From Hyphomicrobiaceae bacterium (lineage in GTDB: Bacteria; Pseudomonadota; Alphaproteobacteria; Rhizobiales; Aestuariivirgaceae): a DNA stretch of 64,000 nucleotides. The DNA lies in assembly GCA_900298995.1 (NCBI GenBank), contig OMIC01000007.1, positions 62,001 to 126,000 of the forward strand. Reading direction: 5' to 3'. Positions within the stretch are counted from its first letter, which is position 1. Each line of letters begins with the position of its first letter. The notes beneath the pieces are model-generated. The model made no database searches, was not told where the DNA came from, and was given only the letters and a program-made list of their open reading frames with translations. A program made the position numbers and the translations under genes. Shown piece by piece: positions 1 to 8,325 of this stretch.

Positions 1-1293
1 ATGAAGAAGTTCTTCGATGAGCAGTACAAGCCGAAGTCCGGCAACACGGTGAAGCTCGATGTCGACTTCATCCCGTGGCCCGACTTCTACACGCGCGTCA
101 ACGCGTCGCTCACCTCGGGCGAGCAGAAGTACAACTTCATCGTTTCGGACTCGCAGTGGCTGGGCGCCTTCGTGGAAGGCGGCTACTACCGCAAGATCAA
201 CGATCTTCTGGACGCCGATCCGGAGTTCAAGAAGACACTGATGAACATCCATCCGAATCCGCTCAACGCGTATTCGACCTATCCCTACAAGTCGGAAAAC
301 TACTACGGCTTCCCGCAGTTCCCCGACGTGCTGGTGAACTATGCCCGCAAGGACATCATCTGCAACGAGGAAGAGCAGAAGAACTTCCAGGCCAAGTACG
401 GCAAGAAGCTGCCCTGCACCGGCGAAGAGCTGGATGCAATGACCTGGGATGACTTCAAGAACGTCGGCGAATTCTTCCGCCGCAAGAAGGGCGAGATGCT
501 GGCTGGCGCTCCGGCTGAAGACGACTTCTACGGAATCGCCTTCCAGGCCGGCAAGGGCTACGACTTCTCGTCGATGCAGATCAACGGCTTCATCTGGCAG
601 ATGGGCGGCAACATCTGGGACGAAACCCAGGCGCCGACCGGACAGGCTGAAGGCGTCGTGAACTCGCCGGAGGCAGTTGCCGCGCTTGAGAAGTATCTCT
701 CGATGCTCGAATACATGCCGCCGGTTGCCAAGACCGGCACCATGGACATCTTCAAGTCCGACGAACTGTTCCGCGAAGGCAAGGTCGCGATGAACATCGA
801 CTGGATCGGCCTTGGCGAAGCCTCGCTCGATCCCAAGTCCTCGAAGGTCTCCGACAAGCTGGTGTTCGGCCAGATGCCGGGCACCATGGGTCCGGATGGC
901 AAGATCATCCGCTGGTCCAACATCGGCGGCCAGCCCTTCGTGCTGACCACCTGGACAACGGACGCGCAGATCAAGGAAGCCGTGGAGTTCGTGAAGTGGT
1001 GGCTGTCGGATGACATCCAGCATCAGTTCGCGGCCGGCGGTGGCCAGTCGGCGGTGAAGTCGGTCTATGAAGATCCGAAGTACGTGACCTACCGTCCGTG
1101 GAACCGTGCCTGGGCTCCGCAGCTCGACTGGCAGAAGGACGTCTGGCATGTGCCGCAGTTCTTCGAACTGCTCACCCAGCAGCAGGACCAGTTCGACCTT
1201 GCCATCACCGGCAAGCAGGACGCCAAGACCACGCTGGACAACATTGCCAAGTTCCAGCAGGAAGTCCTGAAGAGCGGCGGCCTGATCCAGTAA
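1..1293 (+). CDS. ABC transporter sugar-binding protein, family 1 (5'-partial)
   Basis: This is a periplasmic solute-binding protein of the carbohydrate uptake (CUT1) class that would deliver a sugar or polyol to the permeases encoded just downstream. The visible 430 residues have the family 1 layout, with an early YNFIVSDSQWLGAF segment and a WWLSDDIQHQFAAGGGQSA segment near the C-terminus. The frame opens on an ATG at base 1 but has no signal peptide and starts inside what would be the first helix, so the true start almost certainly lies upstream of the window. The gene heads an operon with two permeases and an ATPase. A hairpin terminator follows it, which fits higher expression of the binding protein than of the membrane subunits. 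The substrate cannot be read from sequence. The neighbouring ketose 3-epimerase, PfkB kinase and dehydrogenases suggest a ketose or polyol. Confidence 0.85.
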   Translation: MKKFFDEQYKPKSGNTVKLDVDFIPWPDFYTRVNASLTSGEQKYNFIVSDSQWLGAFVEGGYYRKINDLLDADPEFKKTLMNIHPNPLNAYSTYPYKSENYYGFPQFPDVLVNYARKDIICNEEEQKNFQAKYGKKLPCTGEELDAMTWDDFKNVGEFFRRKKGEMLAGAPAEDDFYGIAFQAGKGYDFSSMQINGFIWQMGGNIWDETQAPTGQAEGVVNSPEAVAALEKYLSMLEYMPPVAKTGTMDIFKSDELFREGKVAMNIDWIGLGEASLDPKSSKVSDKLVFGQMPGTMGPDGKIIRWSNIGGQPFVLTTWTTDAQIKEAVEFVKWWLSDDIQHQFAAGGGQSAVKSVYEDPKYVTYRPWNRAWAPQLDWQKDVWHVPQFFELLTQQQDQFDLAITGKQDAKTTLDNIAKFQQEVLKSGGLIQ

Positions 1294-1306
1294 TCTACTC
1301 AACATC

Positions 1307-1344
1307 GGACGCGAGGGCTTCACCCCTCGCGTCCTTCCTCTTTT
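1307..1344 (+). terminator. Intercistronic hairpin terminator or attenuator after the binding protein
   Basis: An 11-bp perfect stem (1307-1317 with 1324-1334) encloses a 6-nt loop and is followed by a pyrimidine-rich tract ending in TTTT. It lies between the binding protein and the first permease. By analogy with other binding-protein operons it probably causes partial termination or protects the upstream mRNA 3' end. Confidence 0.75.
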
Positions 1345-1362
1345 ATCCGGAATCCCCCGCAG

Positions 1363-2424
1363 ATGAATGCACCGACCGCGACAGCCTCTCCGCCGCCCCT
1401 GACGCGGATTGCGCCGGACAACTGGAAGCTTGCCATCCTTGTCGGTGTGCTGGTGTCGCTGGTCGCAGTCCTGGCTGCGCCGGCCGCTGTGTCCTTCTGG
1501 ATCGTCGGCGCCATGGCGGCGCTCATCGCCGCGGCCTTCGCCATCAACGCCTATCGCCGCAAATACTATGGCGGACTGCTTGTCGCGCCGGCGATTGCCG
1601 TTCTGTTCGTCATGAACATCTTCCCGCTGCTCTGGTCGCTGGGCCTCTCCTTCTTTGCCTATCAGTCGAACCAGCAATCGATCCGCTTCGTGGGTCTGGC
1701 CAACTACGTCAAGGTCCTGACCAGCGAACTCACCGCCACGGCCAACTGGCTGGCCCTCATCAACACTGCCATCTTCGTGATCTTCACCGTCGCCGCCCAG
1801 ATGATCGTGGGCTTCCTGCTTGCCATGCTGTTTGCCAAGCAGTTTCCCCTGCGCAAGTACCTGCTCATCCTGGTGCTTACCCCGATGATGCTCTCCGTCG
1901 TCGCCTCGGGCGTGTTCTTCACCTATTACTATGACCCGACCTTTGGCATCCTCAGTTATGTGGTCAACTCCCTGACGGGCGAGCAATTCGTCCTCATGAG
2001 CACGAAGCTCGGCGCCGTCACCGGCATCGTGTTCGCCGATGCCTGGATGTGGTCGCCCTTCGTCATGCTGCTGGTGCTCGCGGGCCTCGTCTCGGTTCCG
2101 AAGTACCTCTACGAGGCCGCTGCCATCGACCGCGTGTCGAAATGGCGTCAGTTCTGGACCATCACATTCCCCTACATCCGGGGACTTCTGATGCTGGCGC
2201 TGCTGTTCCGCACCATCGAGGCCTTCAAGCTGGCCGATCTGGTCATCCTGCTGACCAAGGGCGGCAACGACACCATGACCATCTCCTACCACCTGATCCG
2301 CATCGCCAACGAACAGAACAAGACGTCGGAAGGTGCGGCCATCTCCTACATCATGCTGTTCATGGTGATCGTGCTCACCAACCTCTACCTCTATCTCGCC
2401 AACCGCCGCAGCCAGGGAGCCTGA
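1363..2424 (+). CDS. ABC sugar transporter permease (MalF/UgpA-like)
   Basis: This is an inner-membrane permease subunit that forms half of the translocation channel of the sugar importer. The 353-residue product has about eight predicted membrane segments. Two N-terminal helices (around residues 20-60) precede the canonical six-helix core, and the EAA loop is recognisable near residue 240 (YEAAAIDRVSKWRQFW), where the ATPase docks. It follows the binding protein after a terminator-like hairpin and is 3 bp from the second permease. The ATG start sits about 8 bases after a purine-poor region, so the ribosome-binding site is not strong. The family call is secure; the substrate is unknown. Confidence 0.9.
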   Translation: MNAPTATASPPPLTRIAPDNWKLAILVGVLVSLVAVLAAPAAVSFWIVGAMAALIAAAFAINAYRRKYYGGLLVAPAIAVLFVMNIFPLLWSLGLSFFAYQSNQQSIRFVGLANYVKVLTSELTATANWLALINTAIFVIFTVAAQMIVGFLLAMLFAKQFPLRKYLLILVLTPMMLSVVASGVFFTYYYDPTFGILSYVVNSLTGEQFVLMSTKLGAVTGIVFADAWMWSPFVMLLVLAGLVSVPKYLYEAAAIDRVSKWRQFWTITFPYIRGLLMLALLFRTIEAFKLADLVILLTKGGNDTMTISYHLIRIANEQNKTSEGAAISYIMLFMVIVLTNLYLYLANRRSQGA

Positions 2425-2427
2425 AGC

Positions 2428-3372
2428 ATGTCCGGAAAGGTTTCCATTCTCGAGGCGCTGGGTTTCCGCAAGGCGAGCGGCGTGGGTGAGGCTGGCTGGG
2501 GCCGCACGCTGGCCGCAGCCATCATCTCCTTCATCTACTTCCTGCCCGTCCTGTTCATCATCTTCACGGCGATCAAGCCCCAGGACGTGGCGCTCTCGGT
2601 GCCGCCAACGCTGTCGCCCACCTCGCTCTTCGGTCTGATTCCCGATCAGTTCGTGTTCACGCCGACTCTCGAGAATTTCGGCTCGGTGTTCGAACGCTCG
2701 ATGACAGTGGGTGGCGCACCCGAGCCGACGGGCTTCGACCGCTACTTCTTCAACTCCATCGTCATCGCGTCGTCATCGGTGCTGCTGGCGCTGGTAATCG
2801 GAACGCTCGCCGCCTTCGGTTTCTCGCGCTATCCGCTGAAGGGCAATGATACCTATCTGTTCATCATCCTGACGACACGCATGCTGCCGGCCATCGTGGT
2901 CATCATCCCGGTGATCCTGATGTTCCGCGCCGTGGGCCTGTCGGGCTCCTACACCGGCATCATTCTGCTCTACACCGCCTTCAATCTGGCCTTCACCATC
3001 TGGATGATGAAGAGCTTCTTCGATGAACTCTCGCTGGATGTCGAGGATGCCGCGCGCATCGACGGCTCATCGGATGTGCGCGTGTTCTTCAAGATCGCGC
3101 TGCCCCAGGTCATCGCCGGTCTCGCCGCCACCTTCGTCTTCGGCCTGATCCTCACCTGGAACGAGTTCCTCTTCGCCCTGCTGCTGTCAGGGCCCGACAC
3201 CCGCACGGTTCCCGTGGCAATGAACCAGGCCGTGTCCTCAGGAGGACGCGGCACGGACTGGACGCTGCTTGCGGCCATTGAAACCCTGTTCCTCATCCCT
3301 GTCTTCCTCGTCACGTTCTTCCTGCAGAATCATCTGCTGCGCGGCGTGACCTTCGGAACCGTGAAGCGCTGA
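2428..3372 (+). CDS. ABC sugar transporter permease (MalG/UgpE-like)
   Basis: This is the second permease subunit of the CUT1 importer and is expected to pair with the preceding permease. The 314-residue product has six membrane segments. The periplasmic insertion after the first helix (residues about 50-105) is typical of MalG-type subunits. The EAA loop reads VEDAARIDGSSDVRVFF near residues 208-224, and the C-terminus ends in the usual LLRGVTFGTVKR-like tail. It begins 3 bp after the first permease and ends 1 bp before the ATPase, so the three are translated as a unit. Confidence 0.9.
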   Translation: MSGKVSILEALGFRKASGVGEAGWGRTLAAAIISFIYFLPVLFIIFTAIKPQDVALSVPPTLSPTSLFGLIPDQFVFTPTLENFGSVFERSMTVGGAPEPTGFDRYFFNSIVIASSSVLLALVIGTLAAFGFSRYPLKGNDTYLFIILTTRMLPAIVVIIPVILMFRAVGLSGSYTGIILLYTAFNLAFTIWMMKSFFDELSLDVEDAARIDGSSDVRVFFKIALPQVIAGLAATFVFGLILTWNEFLFALLLSGPDTRTVPVAMNQAVSSGGRGTDWTLLAAIETLFLIPVFLVTFFLQNHLLRGVTFGTVKR

Positions 3373-3373
3373 C

Positions 3374-4462
3374 ATGTCGACGATTGAAATCCGGAAACTC
3401 ACCAAGCAGTTCGGCGCCTTCACCGCGGTGCGCGACGCCGATTTGAAGGTCGACGCGGGGGAAGTCGTCTGCCTCCTCGGGCCCTCGGGCTGCGGCAAGA
3501 CCACGACGCTGCGCATGATCGCAGGACTGGAGCGGGCAACGGAGGGCGACATCATCATCGCCGGGCAGCGCATGAACGAGCTGACGCCGCAGAAGCGCGA
3601 CATCGCCATGGTGTTCCAGTTCTATGCGCTGTATCCGGCGCTCAGCGTGGGCCAGAACATCGGCATGCCGCTGCACTATGAGGGCCTGTCCAAGGCGGAT
3701 GCCGATGCGCGGGTGATGAAGGTGGCCAAGATCCTCCACCTCGACGAGGTGCTCGACCGCATGCCGGGCCAGGTCTCCGAGGGCGAGAAGCAGCGCATCG
3801 CCGTGGCGCGCGCCATCGTCCGTGACCCGAACTGCTTCCTGTTCGACGAGCCGCTTTCGCGTCTCGACGTGGAACTCCGGCACTCCATGCGCGGCCAGAT
3901 CAAGGAGGTGCTGCAGGGCCTTTCGAAGGCCACGGTGATCGTGACCCACGACCAGCTCGAGGCGCTCACCATGGCCAACCGCATCGCCATCATGAAGGAC
4001 GGTGTCATCGAGCAGGTCGGCACCCCGCATGATGTGTTTGCCAAGCCAGCGAATGTCTTCGTCGCCAGCTTCATCGGCACGCCGCAGATGAACCTGGTGG
4101 AGGCTGATCTCCGCTCCTTCGGTGATGGCATGGCCTCCGTTGTTCTTGCTGGCCAGGAGGTGGCGCTGGGTGTTGATCCGGCGGTCTCTCGCCTCAAGCC
4201 CTCGAAGGTGACGGTCGGTATCCGTCCGCGCGCCTTCACGGTCTCGCAGGACAAGGCGCGCGATACGATCGAGGCACAGGCCGAACTCATCGAGCCGATG
4301 GGTGCTGAGACGCTCATTCACGCCCGCACCGGGCTGGGCAGCGACATCCGCGTGGTCGTGCCGCGCGAAAAGCGGGTGAAGGTCGGCGAGGCGATGCATC
4401 TCCGGCCCGACCCACGCCAGACCCATGTCTTCGGCGAAGATGGAAGGGCGGTGCGCGCATGA
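3374..4462 (+). CDS. ABC transporter ATPase (UgpC/MalK-like) with altered signature motif
   Basis: This is the nucleotide-binding subunit that powers the sugar importer. The 362-residue protein has Walker A (GPSGCGKT, 36-43), a Q-loop Gln at 82, Walker B (FLFDE, 155-159) and an H-loop His at 192, followed by a C-terminal TOBE/OB regulatory region from about residue 235. The ABC signature reads VSEGE at 134-138 instead of the usual LSGGQ, and the D-loop reads SRLD. The Ser and second Gly are kept while the first Gly and the Gln are replaced by Glu. Only one ATPase is encoded here, so a homodimer would carry the altered motif at both sites. It overlaps the next gene by 4 bases. Confidence 0.9.
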   Translation: MSTIEIRKLTKQFGAFTAVRDADLKVDAGEVVCLLGPSGCGKTTTLRMIAGLERATEGDIIIAGQRMNELTPQKRDIAMVFQFYALYPALSVGQNIGMPLHYEGLSKADADARVMKVAKILHLDEVLDRMPGQVSEGEKQRIAVARAIVRDPNCFLFDEPLSRLDVELRHSMRGQIKEVLQGLSKATVIVTHDQLEALTMANRIAIMKDGVIEQVGTPHDVFAKPANVFVASFIGTPQMNLVEADLRSFGDGMASVVLAGQEVALGVDPAVSRLKPSKVTVGIRPRAFTVSQDKARDTIEAQAELIEPMGAETLIHARTGLGSDIRVVVPREKRVKVGEAMHLRPDPRQTHVFGEDGRAVRA

Positions 4463-4899
4463 GCGAGAATGGCCAGGGCATGACGCGCCAGGGCGCGCTG
4501 CGGCTCGAATACTTCATCATCGGCCTCGGCATTTTCGCCTTGCTGCTGATCTTCCAGCCCTTCAGCCTGCAACTCTTCGCCATCGGCGGCATACTGGTGG
4601 TGATCGCGGGGCTCATCAACAATCTCCTTCCCCTCGCCCAGCCCGGCGTTCCGTCGCGCAGCGTGGTGACCGTCGGCATGGTCGTGATCATGGTGTTCCT
4701 GATCGTCATTCTGGTGGCGATTGCGGCGGCCCATCTCTACGGCGTCTTCTTCCTCAAGCCGCCCGACCCCAACACAACAGCGGGCAAGGTGCAGCTGGCC
4801 ACGCCGCCATTCTGGATGCAGCCGCTCGTCTGGGGCATTGCCGGTGTCGCGGCCGCGCTGGCCGTTGTCATCACCGCCATGACCAGGGGCCGCCGCTGA
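4459..4899 (+). CDS. Small multi-pass membrane protein in sugar ABC operon
   Basis: I do not recognise a named family for this 146-residue protein. It has four hydrophobic segments, at about residues 17-38, 39-62, 69-93 and 118-140, separated by short loops, with a Pro/Lys-containing loop (KPPDPNTTAGK) before the last. The start overlaps the ATPase stop in an ATGA arrangement, and the PfkB kinase begins 1 bp after its stop, so it is co-translated with the transporter. An accessory role for the importer is plausible only from position. No signal peptide or enzymatic motif is seen. Confidence 0.7.
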   Translation: MSENGQGMTRQGALRLEYFIIGLGIFALLLIFQPFSLQLFAIGGILVVIAGLINNLLPLAQPGVPSRSVVTVGMVVIMVFLIVILVAIAAAHLYGVFFLKPPDPNTTAGKVQLATPPFWMQPLVWGIAGVAAALAVVITAMTRGRR

Positions 4900-4900
4900 G

Positions 4901-5845
4901 ATGCGCCACGACGTAGCGGTGATCGGCCTCTACATCCTCGATGTGCTGGGCCGCCCGGTCAGCCGCATTCCCGAGCGTGGTGGCGTTGACTTCATCGAGG
5001 AGATACGGCTCACGGTGGCTGGAACCGCCGGCGGCACGGTGATCGACACCGCGAAGCTTGGTCTGCGCAGTCTCGCCGTGGGCGCCGTGGGCGACGACGA
5101 GAAGGCCGACTGGGTGCTGATGACCATGCAGAAGCACGGCATCGACATCAGCGCCATGCAGCGCCTCGCGGGCGTGCCGACCTCCGCCACCATCCTCAAT
5201 GTCAGGCCCAATGGTGAGAGGCCCGCCCTTCATGTGCGCGGCGCGTCCGACTATTTCGATGTGCCAAAGGCCATGTATGACCAGGTCTTCGATGCCCCGA
5301 TCATTCATCTGGGCGGCACCGGCCTCCTCAGGAAGCTCGACGGCCCGGCCTCCGTCACCCTGCTCCGGGAAGCCAAGGCCCGCGGGCGCACCGTCACCTT
5401 CGATCTCATCGCGGCCAGCGCGGATACCATTGGCATCGTCGAGCCGCTGCTTCCCTATATCGACTATTTCATGCCGTCCATCGAGGAGGCGCGCGACATG
5501 TCGGGGCAGGGCACACCGGCGGATTGCGCGAAATTCTATCTCGACAGGGGCGCGGCCTGCTGCGTCTTCACGCTGGGCGGCGATGGCGCCTATTTCGCCC
5601 ACCGCGACGGCACGCGACTGCATGCGCCTGCCTATGACATAAAGGTCGTCGACACCACGGGATGCGGCGATGCCTTCGATGCCGGCTTCATTGCCGCGCT
5701 CCACCACAAGATGGACACGGAAACGGCGCTGCGATTCGCGCAGGCTTCGGCGGGCCTTGTCGCCACCGGGCTCGGATCGGATGCCGGCATCGTGTCCTTT
5801 GACGATACATTCGCAAAAATGAAGAACTGGAAGATCAAGCGATGA
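4901..5845 (+). CDS. PfkB-family carbohydrate kinase
   Basis: This ribokinase-type enzyme transfers phosphate from ATP to a sugar hydroxyl. The 314-residue protein begins with the characteristic strand HDVAVIGLYILDVLGR, has a sugar-contact region GTAGGTVID (41-49), and ends with the PfkB signature 2 (DTTGCGDAFDAGFI, about 251-264), in which Asp257 is the expected catalytic base. It is embedded between the ABC transporter and a dehydrogenase and overlaps the latter by 4 bases. A role phosphorylating the imported sugar, or a ketose made from it, is inferred from this context. The exact substrate is unknown. Confidence 0.85.
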   Translation: MRHDVAVIGLYILDVLGRPVSRIPERGGVDFIEEIRLTVAGTAGGTVIDTAKLGLRSLAVGAVGDDEKADWVLMTMQKHGIDISAMQRLAGVPTSATILNVRPNGERPALHVRGASDYFDVPKAMYDQVFDAPIIHLGGTGLLRKLDGPASVTLLREAKARGRTVTFDLIAASADTIGIVEPLLPYIDYFMPSIEEARDMSGQGTPADCAKFYLDRGAACCVFTLGGDGAYFAHRDGTRLHAPAYDIKVVDTTGCGDAFDAGFIAALHHKMDTETALRFAQASAGLVATGLGSDAGIVSFDDTFAKMKNWKIKR

Positions 5846-6534
5846 GATTTCAAGGAAAGCGCGCCGTCGTCACGGGCGGACTCTCGGGCATCGGCGAGGC
5901 TGTAGCGCGGCGCATCGCGGCGGAAGGTGGTCGTGTTGTCTGCTGGGACATGCAGGGCGGAATCGTCACCGACATCTCGAACTGGGACTCGGTCCAGGCT
6001 GCCGCCGCCGAAACGGTGAAGCAGCTGGGGGGCATCGACATTCTGGTCAACAGCGCAGGCATCGCCGGCCCCACCGCCACCGTGCTCGATCTCAAGATGG
6101 ACGACTGGCACCGCACCATTGCCATCAACCTCAACGGCACTTTCTTCACCAATCGCGCCGTGGTTCCGCACATGATGGCGGGCAACTACGGCCGAATCGT
6201 CAATATCGCCTCCATCGCCGGCAAGGAGGGCAACCCCAATGCCTCGGCCTATTCGGCCTCCAAGGCAGCGGTGATCGGCTTCACCAAGTCACTCGCGAAG
6301 GAACTGGCCAAGACCAACATCACGGTCAACAGCGTGACGCCCGCCGCCGTGCGCACGCCGATCTTCGATCAGATCCCGCAGAGCCACATCGACTTCATGC
6401 TCTCCAAGATCCCAATGGGACGGCTGGGCAAGGTGGATGAGGTTGCAAACCTCGTCTGCTGGCTTGCCAGCGAGGAGTGCTCCTTCTCGACGGGTGCGGT
6501 GTTCGACGTTTCCGGCGGCCGCGCCACCTATTGA
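5842..6534 (+). CDS. Short-chain dehydrogenase/reductase (SDR), compact
   Basis: This is a classical SDR oxidoreductase using NAD(P). The 230-residue protein has the cofactor motif TGGLSGIG (11-18) and the catalytic set Ser124, Tyr137 and Lys141 (YSASK). It ends with a C-terminal DVSGGRATY, like fatty-acyl/sugar SDRs. It is shorter than the usual 245-260 residues because the segment after the second strand is abbreviated. It is the last gene of the plus-strand sugar operon, overlaps the kinase by 4 bases, and converges with another SDR 12 bp away. A polyol/ketose oxidation is likely from context but not demonstrated. Confidence 0.85.
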   Translation: MRFQGKRAVVTGGLSGIGEAVARRIAAEGGRVVCWDMQGGIVTDISNWDSVQAAAAETVKQLGGIDILVNSAGIAGPTATVLDLKMDDWHRTIAINLNGTFFTNRAVVPHMMAGNYGRIVNIASIAGKEGNPNASAYSASKAAVIGFTKSLAKELAKTNITVNSVTPAAVRTPIFDQIPQSHIDFMLSKIPMGRLGKVDEVANLVCWLASEECSFSTGAVFDVSGGRATY

Positions 6535-6546
6535 TCTCCTGCGCCG

Positions 6547-7317
6547 TCAGATCGCGGTGTAGCCGCCGTCGACCAGCAGATCATGACCGCAGATCATGTC
6601 CGAGGCCGAAGACGCGAGGAACAGGATCGCATCCGCCACCTCTATGGGCTTTCCGAAGCGTCCGCCCGGAATCTTGGCTTTCATCGGATCGCCCTTCTCG
6701 GGCTGTCCCCAGACCTTCTCGCCCATGGGCGTCAGGATCACGGTGGGGCAGACCGTATTGATCTGGATGTTGTATTTTGCCCACTCGACCGTCATGACCT
6801 TGGTCAGCGTGTTGAGGCCACCCTTGGAGGCGCAGTAGGCGCCATGCGCATCAAGCCCGACGATACCGGCCTGTGACGAGACATTGATGATCTTGCCAGC
6901 CTTCTGCCGGATCATGGCGGGCGCCACCTCCCGGGCCAGGAGGAAGGGCGCGCGCAGATTCACCGCCATCACGGCATCCCAGTCCTCGACCTTGGTGTCG
7001 ATCAGGCTGTCAACGCGCGCAATGCCTGCGTTGTTGACGAGGATGTCGATGGTTCCGAAGGCTGCCAGGGCTTGAGTGGCCGCTTTCACCGGGCCTTCAG
7101 CAGTTTCCATGTCGGCGGTGATCGTCACGCAGCGCCGTCCCTGCGACTCGACCGCTGCCTTCACCTCCCGCAATCCCTCGGGATCGCGGCCGACGGCGGC
7201 GATGTCCGCGCCAGCATCGGCCAGAACCCTGCAGGCCTCGAGCCCAATGCCCTTGCTCGCCCCCGTGACCAGCGCCCGCTTGCCCGTCAGCGCGAATCTC
7301 TTCGTCCAGTCGGCCAT
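6547..7317 (-). CDS. SDR-family dehydrogenase (gluconate 5-dehydrogenase/polyol dehydrogenase-like)
   Basis: This is a classical NAD(P)-dependent SDR of 256 residues. The motif TGASKGIG lies at 18-25, NNAG at 95-98, the catalytic Ser at 148, and Tyr161/Lys165 in YCASK. The C-terminus (LLVDGGYTAI) is typical of gluconate 5-dehydrogenase and polyol dehydrogenase relatives. I chose the start at 7317 because GGAGGA lies 6 bases upstream; an in-frame ATG at 7341 lacks such a site. It is the last gene of the minus-strand sugar operon that starts with the isomerase at 10372. It probably interconverts a ketose and a polyol or keto-acid of the same pathway. Confidence 0.85.
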   Translation of the reverse strand: MADWTKRFALTGKRALVTGASKGIGLEACRVLADAGADIAAVGRDPEGLREVKAAVESQGRRCVTITADMETAEGPVKAATQALAAFGTIDILVNNAGIARVDSLIDTKVEDWDAVMAVNLRAPFLLAREVAPAMIRQKAGKIINVSSQAGIVGLDAHGAYCASKGGLNTLTKVMTVEWAKYNIQINTVCPTVILTPMGEKVWGQPEKGDPMKAKIPGGRFGKPIEVADAILFLASSASDMICGHDLLVDGGYTAI

Positions 7318-7388
7318 CTTGTCTCCTCCGGTTTTGGCCAATCCTTGCCAACTGCGCGCGGCACGTCAATGGCCGGGCACGATGTGCC

Positions 7389-8324
7389 TCACGCCCGCGG
7401 GCGCTTCTTGCCGAAGAACTTGCGCTCGAGGGTGGCGAAGGCGCGCTGATAGACATTCTCCTCGGTGCGCGGGATCAGCACCACATCGTCCTGCGGACTC
7501 GCAACCCAGTCGCCCGTCCATAGGCCGAAGGTCGTGTTGTCGGCCGTGACTGGCCAGAGCCGGGGACACGATACGTAATTCATCCACGGAATCTCGCAGG
7601 CGGTGATGCGGTAGGAGAAACTCCGCGTGATATCGCAGAGATGCAGCAGTTCCTCGTTGAGATGCCCGTCACCGAAACGGAAGTCGCGGATGCCGCCCAC
7701 CTTGTCAGAGCGGTGGCGCTTCAGCATGTGCATGCGGCTGATCTCTTCATGCCAGGCTCCCATGCCGGCAAAGTCCCGCATGATCGCCCAGACCTCCTCG
7801 ACCGGTCCGCCGATCACTCGCGAGGTCCACACCTTGTTGGGCTGATAGCCCTTCCAGCGCACCGCACCCGGCGGCCGCTTCGGCTTCGTGCGGGCGATGA
7901 TCCTCGCGAGGTTGCGGAAATTGGTTGCGAACACGTCATTCGAGACGATCTTCTGATATTTTCCCTCGTCACCCGGTGCCTCATCGAAGGTTGCTTCCCA
8001 TTCGGCAAAGGTCTGGTCCGTATGGGTGACCGGATAGAGGCGCAGCGTGGCCAGGTAGTTCTTCACCGGAAAGGCCGGGGTCTCGAAGTTGTAGCTGAAG
8101 CAATGGCGCGCATCGTCCAGCATCAGCAGACGCTCGCGCACCAGCGTGCCATTGGCGATCTGGAAGGCGCGCACGCAGCCCACGACGTCGGCATCGAGTC
8201 CCTTTTCGATCCGTGAGGACCGGATGCCCGCCGCCCAGTTCGGCAGGCCGTTGAAGTCGCGCACCAGGCTCCAGACTGTTTCGACGGGGGCCTTGAGGAT
8301 GATGCTGGCATAGGCGCGGGCCAT
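7389..8324 (-). CDS. Tandem SRPBCC (START/Bet v1-like) domain protein
   Basis: This 311-residue protein is built from two SRPBCC lipid/hydrophobic-ligand-binding folds. Each repeat opens with a similar helix-turn (VWSLVRDFNGLPNW near residue 18; VWAIMRDFAGMGAW near residue 178). Each later contains an FSY...NY...PVT segment followed by a Trp-rich strand, so the gene arose by internal duplication. The start at 8324 is chosen because an AGGAG site precedes it inside the end of the upstream gene; an in-frame extension to 8483 overlaps that gene heavily. It is 1 bp from the Tm-1-like gene. SRPBCC proteins of this type are often annotated as MxaD/polyketide-cyclase-like. The ligand and function here are unknown. 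Confidence 0.8.
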   Translation of the reverse strand: MARAYASIILKAPVETVWSLVRDFNGLPNWAAGIRSSRIEKGLDADVVGCVRAFQIANGTLVRERLLMLDDARHCFSYNFETPAFPVKNYLATLRLYPVTHTDQTFAEWEATFDEAPGDEGKYQKIVSNDVFATNFRNLARIIARTKPKRPPGAVRWKGYQPNKVWTSRVIGGPVEEVWAIMRDFAGMGAWHEEISRMHMLKRHRSDKVGGIRDFRFGDGHLNEELLHLCDITRSFSYRITACEIPWMNYVSCPRLWPVTADNTTFGLWTGDWVASPQDDVVLIPRTEENVYQRAFATLERKFFGKKRPRA

Positions 8325-8325
8325 T

